A DNA stretch of 11,304 nt from an uncultured Ideonella sp. (GCA_946479475.1 CAMLGG010000172.1:1-11304); one strand, 5' to 3'. Shown: positions 1 through 10,332, counted from the stretch's first letter. The notes: generated from the sequence alone by a model not told the origin. Numbers and translations are program-made.

Positions 1-330
<330 letters not shown>

Positions 331-384
331 GTCAATCACTCAAAACAGGCGCTCCTGGGGCAGATCCGGCCTTGCCGGGCTGCC

Positions 385-404
385 CCGCCCCTGTCGGGGG
401 GCGG
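385..404. other. GC-rich hairpin in the dnaN-gyrB gap
   Basis: CCGCCCC (385-391) can pair with GGGGCGG (398-404), a 7-bp stem with a 6-nt loop. It lies between the dnaN stop and the gyrB start. No T-tract follows it on the minus strand, so it is not a standard intrinsic terminator; it may attenuate dnaN read-through or be a by-product of high GC. No convincing gyrB promoter was found in 331-506. A TTGACC at the dnaN end has no matching -10. Confidence 0.3.
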
Positions 405-506
405 CGGTGCGCAGGTGCCGCCTGGGGCTCTTTAAAGCGCCGAAGCGGGCTGCCCCTGTGAGGAACTCGCCCGCCGGAAGATGGGTTCAGAGGCTGGTCA
501 ACCCGG

Positions 507-1634
507 TCAGATCCTCATCGGCATCACCACGTACTTGAAGCCCTCCTGCTCCGGCACGGTGATGAGCGCGGCGGACGAGCCGTCGTGCATCTCGAACTTC
601 ACCATCTCGTGCCCGATGTTGGCCAGGGCGTCCATCAGGTAGGTCACGTTGAAGCCGACCTCGATGGCCGGGCCGTCGTAGTCGATCTCCAGTTCCTCCT
701 TGGCCTCCTCCTGCTCGGCGTTGGAGGAAGCGATCCGCATCACGCCCGGCTCGAAGTTCACGCGCACGCCCTTGAACTTCTCGCTGGTCAGGATGGCGGC
801 GCGCTGCAGGCTGGCCAGCAGCGGCGCGCGGCCCAGCGTGACGATGTTCTTGTGGTTCTTGGGGATGACGCGGTTGTAGTCGGGGTATTTTCCCTCAACC
901 AGCTTGGTCACGAACTCCATGCCCGAGAAGCTGAACTTGGCCTGGTTGCCGGCGAAGCGCATCTCGATGGTCGAGTCCGAATCCTTGTCGTCCCCCTTGC
1001 CGTCCTTGAGCAGGCGCATCAGCTCGAGCACCGTCTTGCGGGGCAGGATCACCTCCTGCTTGGGGATGTCCGTCTCGAGCTGGGCCTGCGCCAGGGCCAG
1101 GCGGCTGCCGTCGGTGGCCACCAGGGTCAGGGTCTTGCCCTCGGCCACGAAGAGGATGCCGTTGAGGTAGTAGCGGATGTCGTGCACCGCCATGGCGAAG
1201 TGCACCTGGTCGATCAGGCCCTTGAGGGTCTTCTGCGGCACGCTGAAGGCCGGGCCGAAGTCGACCGCCTCGTTGACCAGCGGGAAGTCCTCGGAGGGCA
1301 GCGTCTGCAGCGTGAACCGGCTCTTGCCGCCTTGCAGCGTCAGCTTGGCGCCAGAGGCCGTCAGCGAGACCAGCTGGTCCGCGGGCAGGGTGCGCAGGAT
1401 GTCTATCAGCTTGCGAGCCCCCACCGTGGTGGACAGCGTCCCGGCGTCGCCTCCCAGCGCGGCCGAGGTTCGGACCTGGATCTCCAGGTCGCTGGTCGTG
1501 AACTCGATCTGTTCGCCCGACTTTCGCAGCAGCACATTGGCCAGGATGGGCAGCGTATGCCGTCGTTCCACGATGCCGGCCACCGCCTGGAGCGCGCTCA
1601 GAAGTTTTTCTTGTGGGGCCTTCAGAACAATCAT
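507..1634 (-). CDS. dnaN: DNA polymerase III beta sliding clamp
   Basis: DnaN is the ring-shaped processivity clamp that tethers DNA polymerase III and other replication and repair factors to DNA. The 375-residue product has the usual length for three clamp domains of about 125 residues each. It opens with MIVLKAPQEKLLSALQ, includes the conserved RRHTLPILANVLL and TTSDLEIQ stretches, and ends in a YVVMPMRI tail close to the common MPMRL ending. The ATG at 1634-1632 is chosen because it matches the family N-terminus and is preceded by GAGGAAG. An in-frame ATG 45 nt upstream would add 15 unrelated residues. The gene is normally directly downstream of dnaA, but here 9,401 bp separate its start from the dnaA stop, so it probably needs its own promoter. 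Identity is not in doubt. Confidence 0.98.
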   Translation of the reverse strand: MIVLKAPQEKLLSALQAVAGIVERRHTLPILANVLLRKSGEQIEFTTSDLEIQVRTSAALGGDAGTLSTTVGARKLIDILRTLPADQLVSLTASGAKLTLQGGKSRFTLQTLPSEDFPLVNEAVDFGPAFSVPQKTLKGLIDQVHFAMAVHDIRYYLNGILFVAEGKTLTLVATDGSRLALAQAQLETDIPKQEVILPRKTVLELMRLLKDGKGDDKDSDSTIEMRFAGNQAKFSFSGMEFVTKLVEGKYPDYNRVIPKNHKNIVTLGRAPLLASLQRAAILTSEKFKGVRVNFEPGVMRIASSNAEQEEAKEELEIDYDGPAIEVGFNVTYLMDALANIGHEMVKFEMHDGSSAALITVPEQEGFKYVVMPMRI

Positions 1635-1636
1635 GT

Positions 1637-1643
1637 CTTCCTC
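1637..1643 (-). promoter_or_regulatory. dnaN ribosome binding site
   Basis: GAGGAAG on the minus strand lies just ahead of the ATG at 1634. It supports this start over the in-frame upstream ATG at 1679-1677, which has no comparable Shine-Dalgarno sequence. Confidence 0.75.
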
Positions 1644-1680
1644 TTTCAGATTGGTCGTATTAGTGGACGACCGCGTCATC

Positions 1681-1689
1681 TGTGGAAAA
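1681..1689. promoter_or_regulatory. DnaA-box-like nonamer
   Basis: TGTGGAAAA differs at one position from TGTGGATAA, the reverse complement of the DnaA box TTATCCACA. It lies upstream of dnaN at the proposed -10 region. One such match can occur by chance, so it is only a candidate binding site. Confidence 0.35.
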
Positions 1690-1713
1690 CAGCATTTTCG
1701 CCTGTTTTGTCAA
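1686..1713 (-). promoter_or_regulatory. dnaN: Candidate dnaN promoter
   Basis: The minus strand carries a perfect TTGACA at 1713-1708, about 75 nt upstream of the dnaN start. At a 16-bp spacing the -10 position would be TGTTTT (1691-1686), only three of six matches to TATAAT, so the call rests on the -35 alone. A DnaA-box-like nonamer overlaps the -10 position. Separation from dnaA makes a local promoter functionally likely. Confidence 0.35.
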
Positions 1714-1798
1714 CGATTTAGAGTCCGGGCAACCCTGTGAAGCGGCCCCCCGGAGACCTGGGGGCCGAAAGACAGCAATTCCGGCGCTTTCGCCGCGC

Positions 1799-1837
1799 CT
1801 GTGGGCAACTGGACGGTTGTTCGAAAGTTGTCCCCAG
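1799..1837. repeat. Inverted pair of weak DnaA-box-like sites
   Basis: The arms CTGTGGGCAACT (1799-1810) and AGTTGTCCCCAG (1826-1837) form an imperfect inverted repeat with two mismatches and a 15-bp centre. Each arm contains a nonamer two changes from a DnaA box: TGTGGGCAA at 1800-1808 and TTGTCCCCA at 1828-1836, in opposite orientation. The symmetry is clear. A DnaA-binding role is speculative; a hairpin or another regulator's site are alternatives. Confidence 0.3.
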
Positions 1838-1913
1838 GCTTGCGCCTTGACAGGCTGGAGGTCTTTGCGGCAGAGCCTCGCAGACCCAGCCTGTGCCGTT
1901 CATGGGCTCCCCC

Positions 1914-1937
1914 GAGCCCCCTCCGAGAGGGCGGCTC
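1914..1937. terminator. Hairpin of repeat unit 1, possible bidirectional terminator
   Basis: GAGCC plus CCCTC (1914-1923) pairs with GAGGG plus GGCTC (1927-1931 and 1933-1937), with a one-base bulge at 1932 and a CGA loop. No T-tract follows on either strand, so intrinsic termination is uncertain. Position after the operon is the main support. Confidence 0.35.
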
Positions 1938-1959
1938 CAGCATGAAATGGGCTCCCACC

Positions 1960-1982
1960 AGCCTCCCTCCGAGAGGGAGGCT
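1960..1982. terminator. Perfect 10-bp hairpin, possible operon terminator
   Basis: AGCCTCCCTC (1960-1969) is perfectly complementary to GAGGGAGGCT (1973-1982) around a 3-nt CGA loop. On the minus strand it lies about 80 nt past the stop of the last operon gene (2064-2066). The stem is strong but lacks a following U-run, so it may stabilise the mRNA 3' end or act with Rho rather than terminate alone. It would also insulate dnaN from operon read-through. Confidence 0.45.
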
Positions 1983-2063
1983 CTGGTCAGAGTGACAGAT
2001 TGGTCGCGCCCCTTCGGACGGTTACAGGCTGGTGGGGCCTTGCCGCTTGGGCTCCGAGCCGGC

Positions 2064-4131
<2,068 letters not shown>

Positions 4132-4132
4132 C

Positions 4133-4987
4133 TCAGGCCGCCACCGTCCGCTGGGTCTGCACGCCGAGTCCGGTGATGCCCAGGCGCATGGTCTCGCCCG
4201 GCTTCAGGTAGCGCGGCGGCTTCATGCCGAGGCCCACGCCCGGCGGCGTGCCGGTGGAGATCACGTCGCCCGGCTGCAGGCTCATGAAGCGGCTGAGGTA
4301 GCTCACGATGGCCGCCACGCCGAAGACCATCGTGCGGGTGTTGCCGTTCTGGAAGCGCTGGCCGTTGACCTCCAGCCAGAGGTCCAGCGTTTGCGGGTCG
4401 GGGACCTCGTCGGCAGTGACCAGCCAGGGGCCGATCGGGCCGAAGGTGTCGCAGCCCTTGCCCTTGTCCCACTGGGTGCCACGCTCCAGCTGCCATTCGC
4501 GCTCGGAAACGTCGTTGACCACGCAGTAGCCGGCGACGTGCTTCATCGCGTCGGCCTCGTCGATGTAGCGCCCGCCCTGGCCGATGACCACGCCGAGCTC
4601 GACCTCCCAGTCGGTCTTCACCGAGCCGCGGGGGATCTGGATATCGTCGTCCGGGCCGCAGATGGCACTCGTCCACTTGGCGAAGACCACGGGCTCGGCC
4701 GGGATCGGCATGCCGGATTCGGCGGCGTGGTCGGCGTAGTTCAGGCCGATGCAGACGAACTTTCCGACCTGGCCCACACAGGCGCCGAGCCGCAGGCCCT
4801 GCTGCGGCGTGCCGGGGACGACCGGCAGGCGCTCGACGTCGAGGCTGCGCAGCTCTGCCAGGCCGGCCGGCGTCAAGGCCTGGCCGGCGATGTCGGTCAC
4901 GAGGTGCGAGAGGTCGCGCACGCGCCCCTGCGCGTCGAGGAGCCCGGGTCGTTCCTGGCCCGGCGGACCGTAGCGAAGCAGCTTCAT
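4133..4987 (-). CDS. 2,4-diketo-3-deoxy-L-fuconate hydrolase (FAH family)
   Basis: This is the likely last pathway step: hydrolysis of 2,4-diketo-3-deoxy-L-fuconate to pyruvate and L-lactate. The 284-residue protein is a fumarylacetoacetate hydrolase family member with a short N-terminal domain and the catalytic domain from about residue 75. Seen are CIGLNYADHAAE (79-90), the metal ligands Glu128 and Glu130 in DWEVELGVVIG with Asp159 (NDVSERE), Lys104 in FAKW, and the TGTPPGVG loop (245-252). The family includes acylpyruvases and 2-oxo-hept-3-ene-dioate hydratases, so sequence alone would not fix the substrate; position beside fuconate dehydratase does. It starts 19 nt after the binding-protein gene with a poor ribosome binding site and ends one base before the dehydratase start. 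Confidence 0.87.
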   Translation of the reverse strand: MKLLRYGPPGQERPGLLDAQGRVRDLSHLVTDIAGQALTPAGLAELRSLDVERLPVVPGTPQQGLRLGACVGQVGKFVCIGLNYADHAAESGMPIPAEPVVFAKWTSAICGPDDDIQIPRGSVKTDWEVELGVVIGQGGRYIDEADAMKHVAGYCVVNDVSEREWQLERGTQWDKGKGCDTFGPIGPWLVTADEVPDPQTLDLWLEVNGQRFQNGNTRTMVFGVAAIVSYLSRFMSLQPGDVISTGTPPGVGLGMKPPRYLKPGETMRLGITGLGVQTQRTVAA

Positions 4988-5006
4988 GGTTTTCGGTGGA
5001 GTGGAA

Positions 5007-5933
5007 TCAGTCGTAGAGCACCGAGGCGATCTTCGGATCGGCGATGTTGGTCTTGTCGTACCAGTAGAAGCCGGTGTCTATGGTCTTGGGCAGCGCCTCG
5101 CCCTTGATCGCCTTCACGGCCGCCTCGACGGTGCGGTAGCCGATGCCCACCGGGTTCTGCGTCACCGCGCCGGCCATCGCGCCCTTGAGGATGGCCTCCT
5201 TCTGCTGGCGGCCCGAGTCGAAGCCGATGATGACGATCTGGCGCTTGGTCTCGCGGGCGGCGTTCAACACGCCGATGGCCGAGCCCTCGTTGGCGCCGAA
5301 GATCCCCTTGAGCTTCGGGTTGCCGGCGAGGATGGACTTGGTGAGCTCGGTGGATTTCAGCTGGTCGCCGCCGCCGTACTGCACCGTCACCACCTTGATC
5401 TTCGGATGGGCGGCCTTCATGCGGCCGACGAAGCCTTCGACGCGGTCGATGCCGGTGCGGCTGGTCTGGTCGTGCGCGACGACCGCGACCTCGCCCTCGT
5501 TGCCGATCAGCGCGGCGAGCTTGTCGGCTGCGAGAGCGGCGGCGGCGCGGTTGTCGGTCGAGGTGGTGGTCACCGGGATCGGGCTGTCGACGCCAGAGTC
5601 GAAGGCCACCACCGGGATCTTCGCGGCCTGCGCCTTCTTCAGCAGAGGGATCGCGGCCTGGCTGTCGAGCGCCGCGAAGCCGATGGCCTGCGGCTTCTTC
5701 GCCAGCGCTGCGGCGAGCATGTCGATCTGCTTGTCGATCATGGCTTCGCTCTCGGGCCCCTCGAAGCTGACCTGGACCTTGTAGTCCTTGGCGGCCTGCT
5801 CGGCGCCGGTCTTCACCGCCTGCCAGAACTGGTGCTGGAAGCCCTTGGAGACGATCGCGATGTAGGGCGCCTGCTGGGCGAAGGCCGGCGCGGCGGCCAG
5901 CAGCGCGGTCGCGATGAGGTGGCGTCTGAGCAT
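5007..5933 (-). CDS. Periplasmic sugar-binding protein of the ABC transporter
   Basis: This solute-binding protein presumably captures L-fucose or a related sugar in the periplasm and delivers it to the permease. The 308-residue precursor starts with a classical signal peptide: an arginine pair, a hydrophobic core LIATALLAAA and a likely cleavage after Ala19 (AFA-QQ). The mature part has the ribose/galactose-type fold (Peripla_BP_4): an opening YIAIVSKGFQHQFWQAVKTG, a hinge-side VVAFDSGVDS (109-117) with a candidate ligand-binding Asp112, and IFGANEGSAIGV and IIGFDSG in the second lobe. No lipobox is seen, as expected for a soluble Gram-negative protein. An AGGAG lies about 10 nt before the ATG; the permease stop is 31 nt upstream, the widest gap in the operon. 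Sugar specificity is inferred from context only. Confidence 0.9.
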   Translation of the reverse strand: MLRRHLIATALLAAAPAFAQQAPYIAIVSKGFQHQFWQAVKTGAEQAAKDYKVQVSFEGPESEAMIDKQIDMLAAALAKKPQAIGFAALDSQAAIPLLKKAQAAKIPVVAFDSGVDSPIPVTTTSTDNRAAAALAADKLAALIGNEGEVAVVAHDQTSRTGIDRVEGFVGRMKAAHPKIKVVTVQYGGGDQLKSTELTKSILAGNPKLKGIFGANEGSAIGVLNAARETKRQIVIIGFDSGRQQKEAILKGAMAGAVTQNPVGIGYRTVEAAVKAIKGEALPKTIDTGFYWYDKTNIADPKIASVLYD

Positions 5934-5964
5934 GCTTCGGAGTCTCCTGTCGATGTTTCGTCGT

Positions 5965-6974
5965 TCAGTTCGCGCGGCGGCGAAGGATGTCGGTGTAGAC
6001 GGCGAGGATGATGATCACGCCGGTGACCACCGTCTGCCACTCCTGCGCCACGTTCATGATGCGCAGGCCGTTGGTGAGCACGCTCATGATGAAGGCGCCG
6101 ATGAGCGTGCCGAGGATGGTGCCGGTGCCGCCCGACAGCGAGGTGCCGCCGATGACCACCGCGGCGATCGCGTCGAGCTCGTAGCCCTGCCCGAGCGCGG
6201 GCTGCGCCGAGTTCAGGCGCGAGGCGATCAGCAGGCCGGCGATGCCGCACACGGCGCCGCCCACGGCGTAGACGACGATCTTCCAGAACACCACGTTGAC
6301 GCCGGACAGCCGGGCCGCCTCCTCGTTGCTGCCGAGCGCGAAGGTGTAGCGGCCGAGCAGCGTGCGGTTGAGCGCCAGGCTGGCCAGGCCGGCCACGAGG
6401 AAGAGCACCAGCACCGCGTTCGGGATGGGCAGCGAGGGCAGCAGCGCGCCGACGAGCGAATCCTGCGAGATCGACTCGAAGCCGGGCGTGTCGTTGAAGT
6501 AGATCGGCTTGGTGCCGGAGATGACGAGTGCCAGGCCCTTGAGCAGCATCATCATGCCCAGCGTGGCGATGAAGGGCGGCACCTTCAGCTTGGCGATCAG
6601 CCAGCCGGAGGTGGCGCCGCAGAGTGCGCCCGCCACGATCGCGGCCAGGATGCCGAGCGGCAGCGGCAGGCCCCAGTAGGTGAGCACCACGCCGGTGACC
6701 ACCGCGCAGAAGGTCATCAACGTGCCGACCGAGAGGTCGATGCCGCCGCTGACGATCACGAAGGTGCAGGCGATGGCCAGCACGCCGTTGACCGCCGTGG
6801 CCTGCAGGATGCTGACCAGGTTGTCGGCCTGCAGGAAGTTCGACGACGCGAAGCTGAAGAACACCATCAGCGCCAGCAGGCTCGCGAAGGCGAGCAGCTT
6901 CTGGCGCGCGGCAGGTCGCAGTCGGGGCTTGCTCGCGGCAGGGAGGGCCTGCGTGGTGGTCGAAGTGGTCTCGG

Positions 6975-6978
<4 letters not shown>
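5965..6978 (-). CDS. Ribose-type (CUT2) ABC sugar permease
   Basis: Inner-membrane channel subunit of the sugar importer, likely a homodimer working with the ATPase encoded just upstream. The 337-residue protein has a 25-residue basic, Thr/Ala-rich cytoplasmic tail, then multiple hydrophobic spans typical of the RbsC family. It carries the family signatures SGGIDLSVG (77-85) and the loop [22 protein letters not shown] (265-286), which contacts the ATPase. The start is the ATG at 6978-6976, because it overlaps the ATPase stop as ATGA, a strong sign of translational coupling. The same frame stays open well upstream, but that extension is arginine- and proline-rich and lies inside the ATPase gene, so it is not real. 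Role is secure; substrate is inferred from the fuconate enzymes in the same operon. Confidence 0.93.
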
Positions 6979-8503
<1,525 letters not shown>

Positions 8504-8507
<4 letters not shown>

Positions 8508-9391
8508 CGCACGTGATGCTGCAGGCCGTAGAAGCGCTCGGCGGTGCCGCCCCAGACGGCCTGCCGGTCGGTGGCGGACAGGCGGTCGATGAAGCGCCCC
8601 GCCAGCTCCGCCCAGCGGCCGTAGTCCGAGGCGAGGTTGAGCACCGGCCAATCGCTGCCCCACATCAGGCGCTGCGGGCCGAAGTGCAGCAGCAGCAGGT
8701 CCCAGACGGGGGCGATCAGGGCTTCGGCGGCCTCGGCCGAGCCGAGCTGCGACGGGTCGGCTTCGGTCAGCAGGGCGGAGAACTTGCAGCAGACCTGCGG
8801 ATGCGCGGCGAGCTGGGCCATGGCCTCGCGCCACGGGGCGACCCAGTCCGCCTGCCAGCCTTCGCGCAGCACCGGCTTGGCCGCGTGGTCGATCACCACC
8901 GGCAGCGCGGGCCAGCGCTCGACGAAGCGCAGCAGCGCGGGCAGGTGCGGCGGCTTGACGAGCGCGTCCAGCCTCAGGCCCAGGTCGACGAGGGCCTGGA
9001 CCATCGCGGGATGCGGGCCGTGGAGGATCCACTCGGGGTCCGGCAGGTCCTGCAACATCGGCCGCACGCCCTTGAAAGCCGGATGCCTGGCCCAGCGCTC
9101 GAGGACGGGCTGCCGCGTAGGGTCCGCCAGGTCCATCCAGCCCACCACGCCGGCGATCTCGGGGTGGCGGTCGGCGAGCGACAGCAGGTGCTCGGTCTCT
9201 TCCATGGTGGCCGCGGCCTGGACGACCACCGTGCGGCCGATGCCGTGCGCGCGGCGCAGCGGCGCGAGATCCTCCGGCTCGAAGTCGTGCGCGATCGGCG
9301 CCAGCGCCGGGTCATCTGCATCGAGCCAGTCGTAGTCGCCCCGGGCGAGTCGCCAGAAGTGCTGGTGGGCGTCTATGCGGCCGGGATGCAT
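8504..9391 (-). CDS. L-fucono-1,5-lactonase (amidohydrolase family)
   Basis: Opens L-fucono-lactone to L-fuconate, joining the dehydrogenase and dehydratase steps. The 295-residue protein belongs to the COG3618 amidohydrolase-2 group. It shows the metal-site HxH in DAHQHFW (residues 7-13, His9 and His11), FKGVR (106-110) on strand 3, His169 in VIDHAAKP, and Asp247 in [10 protein letters not shown]. That WGSDWP motif is typical of sugar lactonases and 2-pyrone-type hydrolases. The gene begins 6 nt after the SDR stop and ends overlapping the ATPase start. Related family members act on 4-sulfomuconolactone, rhamnonolactone or galactonolactone. The fucose assignment therefore comes from both similarity and cluster logic: no other lactonase is present and the pathway needs one. 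Confidence 0.87.
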
Positions 9392-9397
9392 GGCGAT

Positions 9398-10177
9398 TCA
9401 GATGGTGACGCCGCCGTCGACCAGCACGGCCTGGCCGGTGATGAAGCGGGACGCGTCCGAGAGCAGGAACACGACCATCGGCGCGATGTCGTCCACGGTG
9501 GCCAGGCGCCCCATCGGCTGGCGGGCGATGAAGTCCTTCTCGGCCTGCACCGGATCGGCCGCCGCGGCGATCCGTCCCCGCAGCGAGGGGGTGTCCACGG
9601 TGCCCGGGCAAAGCGCGTTGCAGCGCAGGCCCTGCTTGACGAAGTCGGCGGCCACGGCCTTGGTGAAGCCGATCACCGCCGCCTTGCTGGCCCCGTAGAC
9701 GAAGCGGTTCGGGAAGCCCTTGATCGAAGAGGCCATGGAGGCCATGTTCAGGATGGACGGGCTGCTGCCTTCGCGCTGGCCCAGGGCCAGCATGCCGGGC
9801 AGGAAGGCGCGCACGGTCCTCAGCATGCTCTTGACGTTCAGGTCCATGCTGAAGTCCCAGGCTTGCTCGTCGCACTCCAGCACCGTGCCATGGTGGACGA
9901 AGCCGGCGCAGTTGAACAGCCCGTGCAGCGGGGGGAGCCCGGCAGCCAGCGCCTGGACGGCCGCGCTGTCCCGCACGTCGAGCAGGGCGGTTCGCAGCGT
10001 GGGGCAGTCGCCGGCTTCGCGCACCAGGCTCGCCAGGCCGTCGGCCTGGATGTCCGTGGCGACCACGCTGGCGCCGGCCCGCAGGCAGGCCAGCGCGCTC
10101 GCACGGCCGATGCCCTGGGCGGCGGCGGTGATCAGCACGGTCTTGCCGGCAAGGCTGGCGGAAGGGGACTCGGCCAT
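9398..10177 (-). CDS. 2-keto-3-deoxy-L-fuconate dehydrogenase (BDH2/DHRS6-like SDR)
   Basis: Likely oxidises the C4 hydroxyl of 2-keto-3-deoxy-L-fuconate with NAD+, giving the 2,4-diketo acid cut by the FAH hydrolase. The 259-residue SDR has TAAAQGIG (17-24) in place of TGxxxGIG, an Asp42 after strand 2 that favours NAD+, NCAG (89-92), and catalytic Ser147, Tyr161 and Lys165 (YGASK). Long stretches such as FVHHGTVLECDEQAWDFSM and CPGTVDTPSLRGRI closely resemble human BDH2/DHRS6, whose bacterial relatives include the Xanthomonas enzyme for this step. It is the first gene of the operon. GAGGAA (10188-10183) sits 5 nt before the ATG, directly beside a candidate operator. Confusion with the L-fucose dehydrogenase role is unlikely, because the SDR at 2064-2840 matches that enzyme better. 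Confidence 0.88.
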   Translation of the reverse strand: MAESPSASLAGKTVLITAAAQGIGRASALACLRAGASVVATDIQADGLASLVREAGDCPTLRTALLDVRDSAAVQALAAGLPPLHGLFNCAGFVHHGTVLECDEQAWDFSMDLNVKSMLRTVRAFLPGMLALGQREGSSPSILNMASMASSIKGFPNRFVYGASKAAVIGFTKAVAADFVKQGLRCNALCPGTVDTPSLRGRIAAAADPVQAEKDFIARQPMGRLATVDDIAPMVVFLLSDASRFITGQAVLVDGGVTI

Positions 10178-10188
10178 CTGTGTTCCTC

Positions 10189-10201
10189 TTGGTCAGGCCA
10201 A
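10189..10201. promoter_or_regulatory. Operator-like site 1 (operon leader)
   Basis: TTGGTCAGGCCAA is a palindrome with arms TTGG and CCAA around a 5-nt centre. Its core TGGTCAGGCCA is one base from the FadR-type consensus TGGT-N3-ACCA. It abuts the ribosome binding site of the first operon gene, so occupancy would block the start of the transcript. Confidence 0.7.
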
Positions 10202-10230
10202 TAGGGAGGAAAAGCCCCCATCTTGTACCC

Positions 10231-10241
10231 TGGTAAGGCCA
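10231..10241. promoter_or_regulatory. Operator-like site 2
   Basis: TGGTAAGGCCA keeps both half-sites of sites 1 and 4 (TGGT and GCCA) with a different centre. Its centre is 41 bp from site 1. It lacks the outer TT/AA pair of the two strongest sites. Confidence 0.6.
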
Positions 10242-10262
10242 GTCTAGCCCTTGCCGACGAAG

Positions 10263-10273
10263 TGGTCTGACCG
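10263..10273. promoter_or_regulatory. Operator-like site 3
   Basis: TGGTCTGACCG contains the exact palindrome GGTC-T-GACC and fits TGGT-N3-ACCA except for the last base. Its centre is 32 bp from site 2 and 42 bp from site 4. Confidence 0.55.
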
Positions 10274-10284
10274 GGAAAACCCGG
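10271..10284. other. Small perfect hairpin in the control region
   Basis: CCGGG (10271-10275) pairs with CCCGG (10280-10284) around AAAA. It partly overlaps operator-like site 3. It may be a second symmetry element or coincidental; no function is assigned. Confidence 0.3.
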
Positions 10285-10298
10285 AGAGCGATTCCAAC

Positions 10299-10304
10299 TA
10301 GAAT
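10299..10304 (+). promoter_or_regulatory. Candidate -10 of the regulator gene
   Basis: TAGAAT is one base from TATAAT. It would place the start of transcription near 10311, inside operator-like site 4, about 22 nt before the regulator's ATG. No good -35 is present at 17-18 bp (AAAACC-like), so the promoter would be weak or activator-dependent. The overlap predicts autorepression. Confidence 0.4.
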
Positions 10305-10316
10305 TGGTCAGGCCAA
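10304..10316. promoter_or_regulatory. Operator-like site 4 (regulator promoter)
   Basis: TTGGTCAGGCCAA is identical over 13 bp to site 1, 115 bp away, flanked here by symmetric A and A. It lies between the candidate -10 and the regulator's ribosome binding site. The exact duplicate at both gene starts is the strongest evidence that this is the regulator's binding motif. Confidence 0.7.
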
Positions 10317-10318
10317 AT

Positions 10319-10325
10319 GGGAGGG
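10319..10325 (+). promoter_or_regulatory. Regulator ribosome binding site
   Basis: GGGAGGG lies 7 nt before the ATG at 10333 and fixes that start. The site directly follows operator-like site 4. Confidence 0.75.
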
Positions 10326-10332
10326 CTTCGCC

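Larger units (their letters stand above)
1902..1986. repeat. Tandem imperfect repeat, two hairpin-forming units
   Basis: Two units of about 40 bp begin with ATGGGCTCCC (at 1902 and 1947) and share a core CTCCGAGAGGG followed by a GGCTC-type arm. They are 45 bp apart and differ at a handful of positions. Each folds into a stem-loop with a CGA loop. The units lie 3' of the eight-gene operon. The form resembles short palindromic intergenic repeats seen dispersed in many Burkholderiales genomes, but whether other copies exist cannot be told from this window. Confidence 0.7.
1635..2063. other. Gene-free gap between the fucose operon and dnaN
   Basis: This 429-bp stretch lies between the stop of the L-fucose dehydrogenase gene and the dnaN start. 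Short open frames in it have no recognisable family sequence or credible ribosome binding site. The dnaN-proximal part (about 1640-1730) is visibly more AT-rich than the surrounding genes. It carries a consensus -35 hexamer on the minus strand and one near-consensus DnaA-box-like nonamer. The middle holds an inverted pair of weaker DnaA-box-like sequences. The operon-proximal part (1902-1986) holds two copies of a hairpin-forming repeat. It probably combines the operon's 3' end signals with what is left of the original dnaA-dnaN spacer. Confidence 0.6.
10178..10332. promoter_or_regulatory. Divergent control region between operon and regulator
   Basis: This 155-bp gap separates the operon's first start (10177, minus) from the regulator's start (10333, plus). 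It carries four candidate operators of form TGGT-N3-RCCR at 10190-10200, 10231-10241, 10263-10273 and 10305-10315. A clear minus-strand promoter is not evident. The best -10-like hexamer is TAGACT (10246-10241), with only a weak -35 match upstream, and it would be touched by the second operator. Confidence 0.75.

Noticed and set aside
1635..1679. Upstream ATG that would lengthen DnaN by 15 residues
   Set aside because: The extension does not resemble DnaN, and a good ribosome binding site lies directly before the ATG at 1634.
585..1721. 378-codon plus-strand open frame opposite dnaN
   Set aside because: Its product shows the same low-information composition and it is antisense to an unmistakable dnaN.
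1710..1958. Small open frames in the dnaN-proximal gap
   Set aside because: They have no recognisable sequence or ribosome binding site, and they run through the hairpin repeats.
8508..9032. Upstream extension of the ABC ATPase frame to about 685 residues
   Set aside because: The added sequence lies inside the lactonase gene, is arginine- and proline-rich, and the ABC domain starts cleanly at 8507 with an ATGA overlap.
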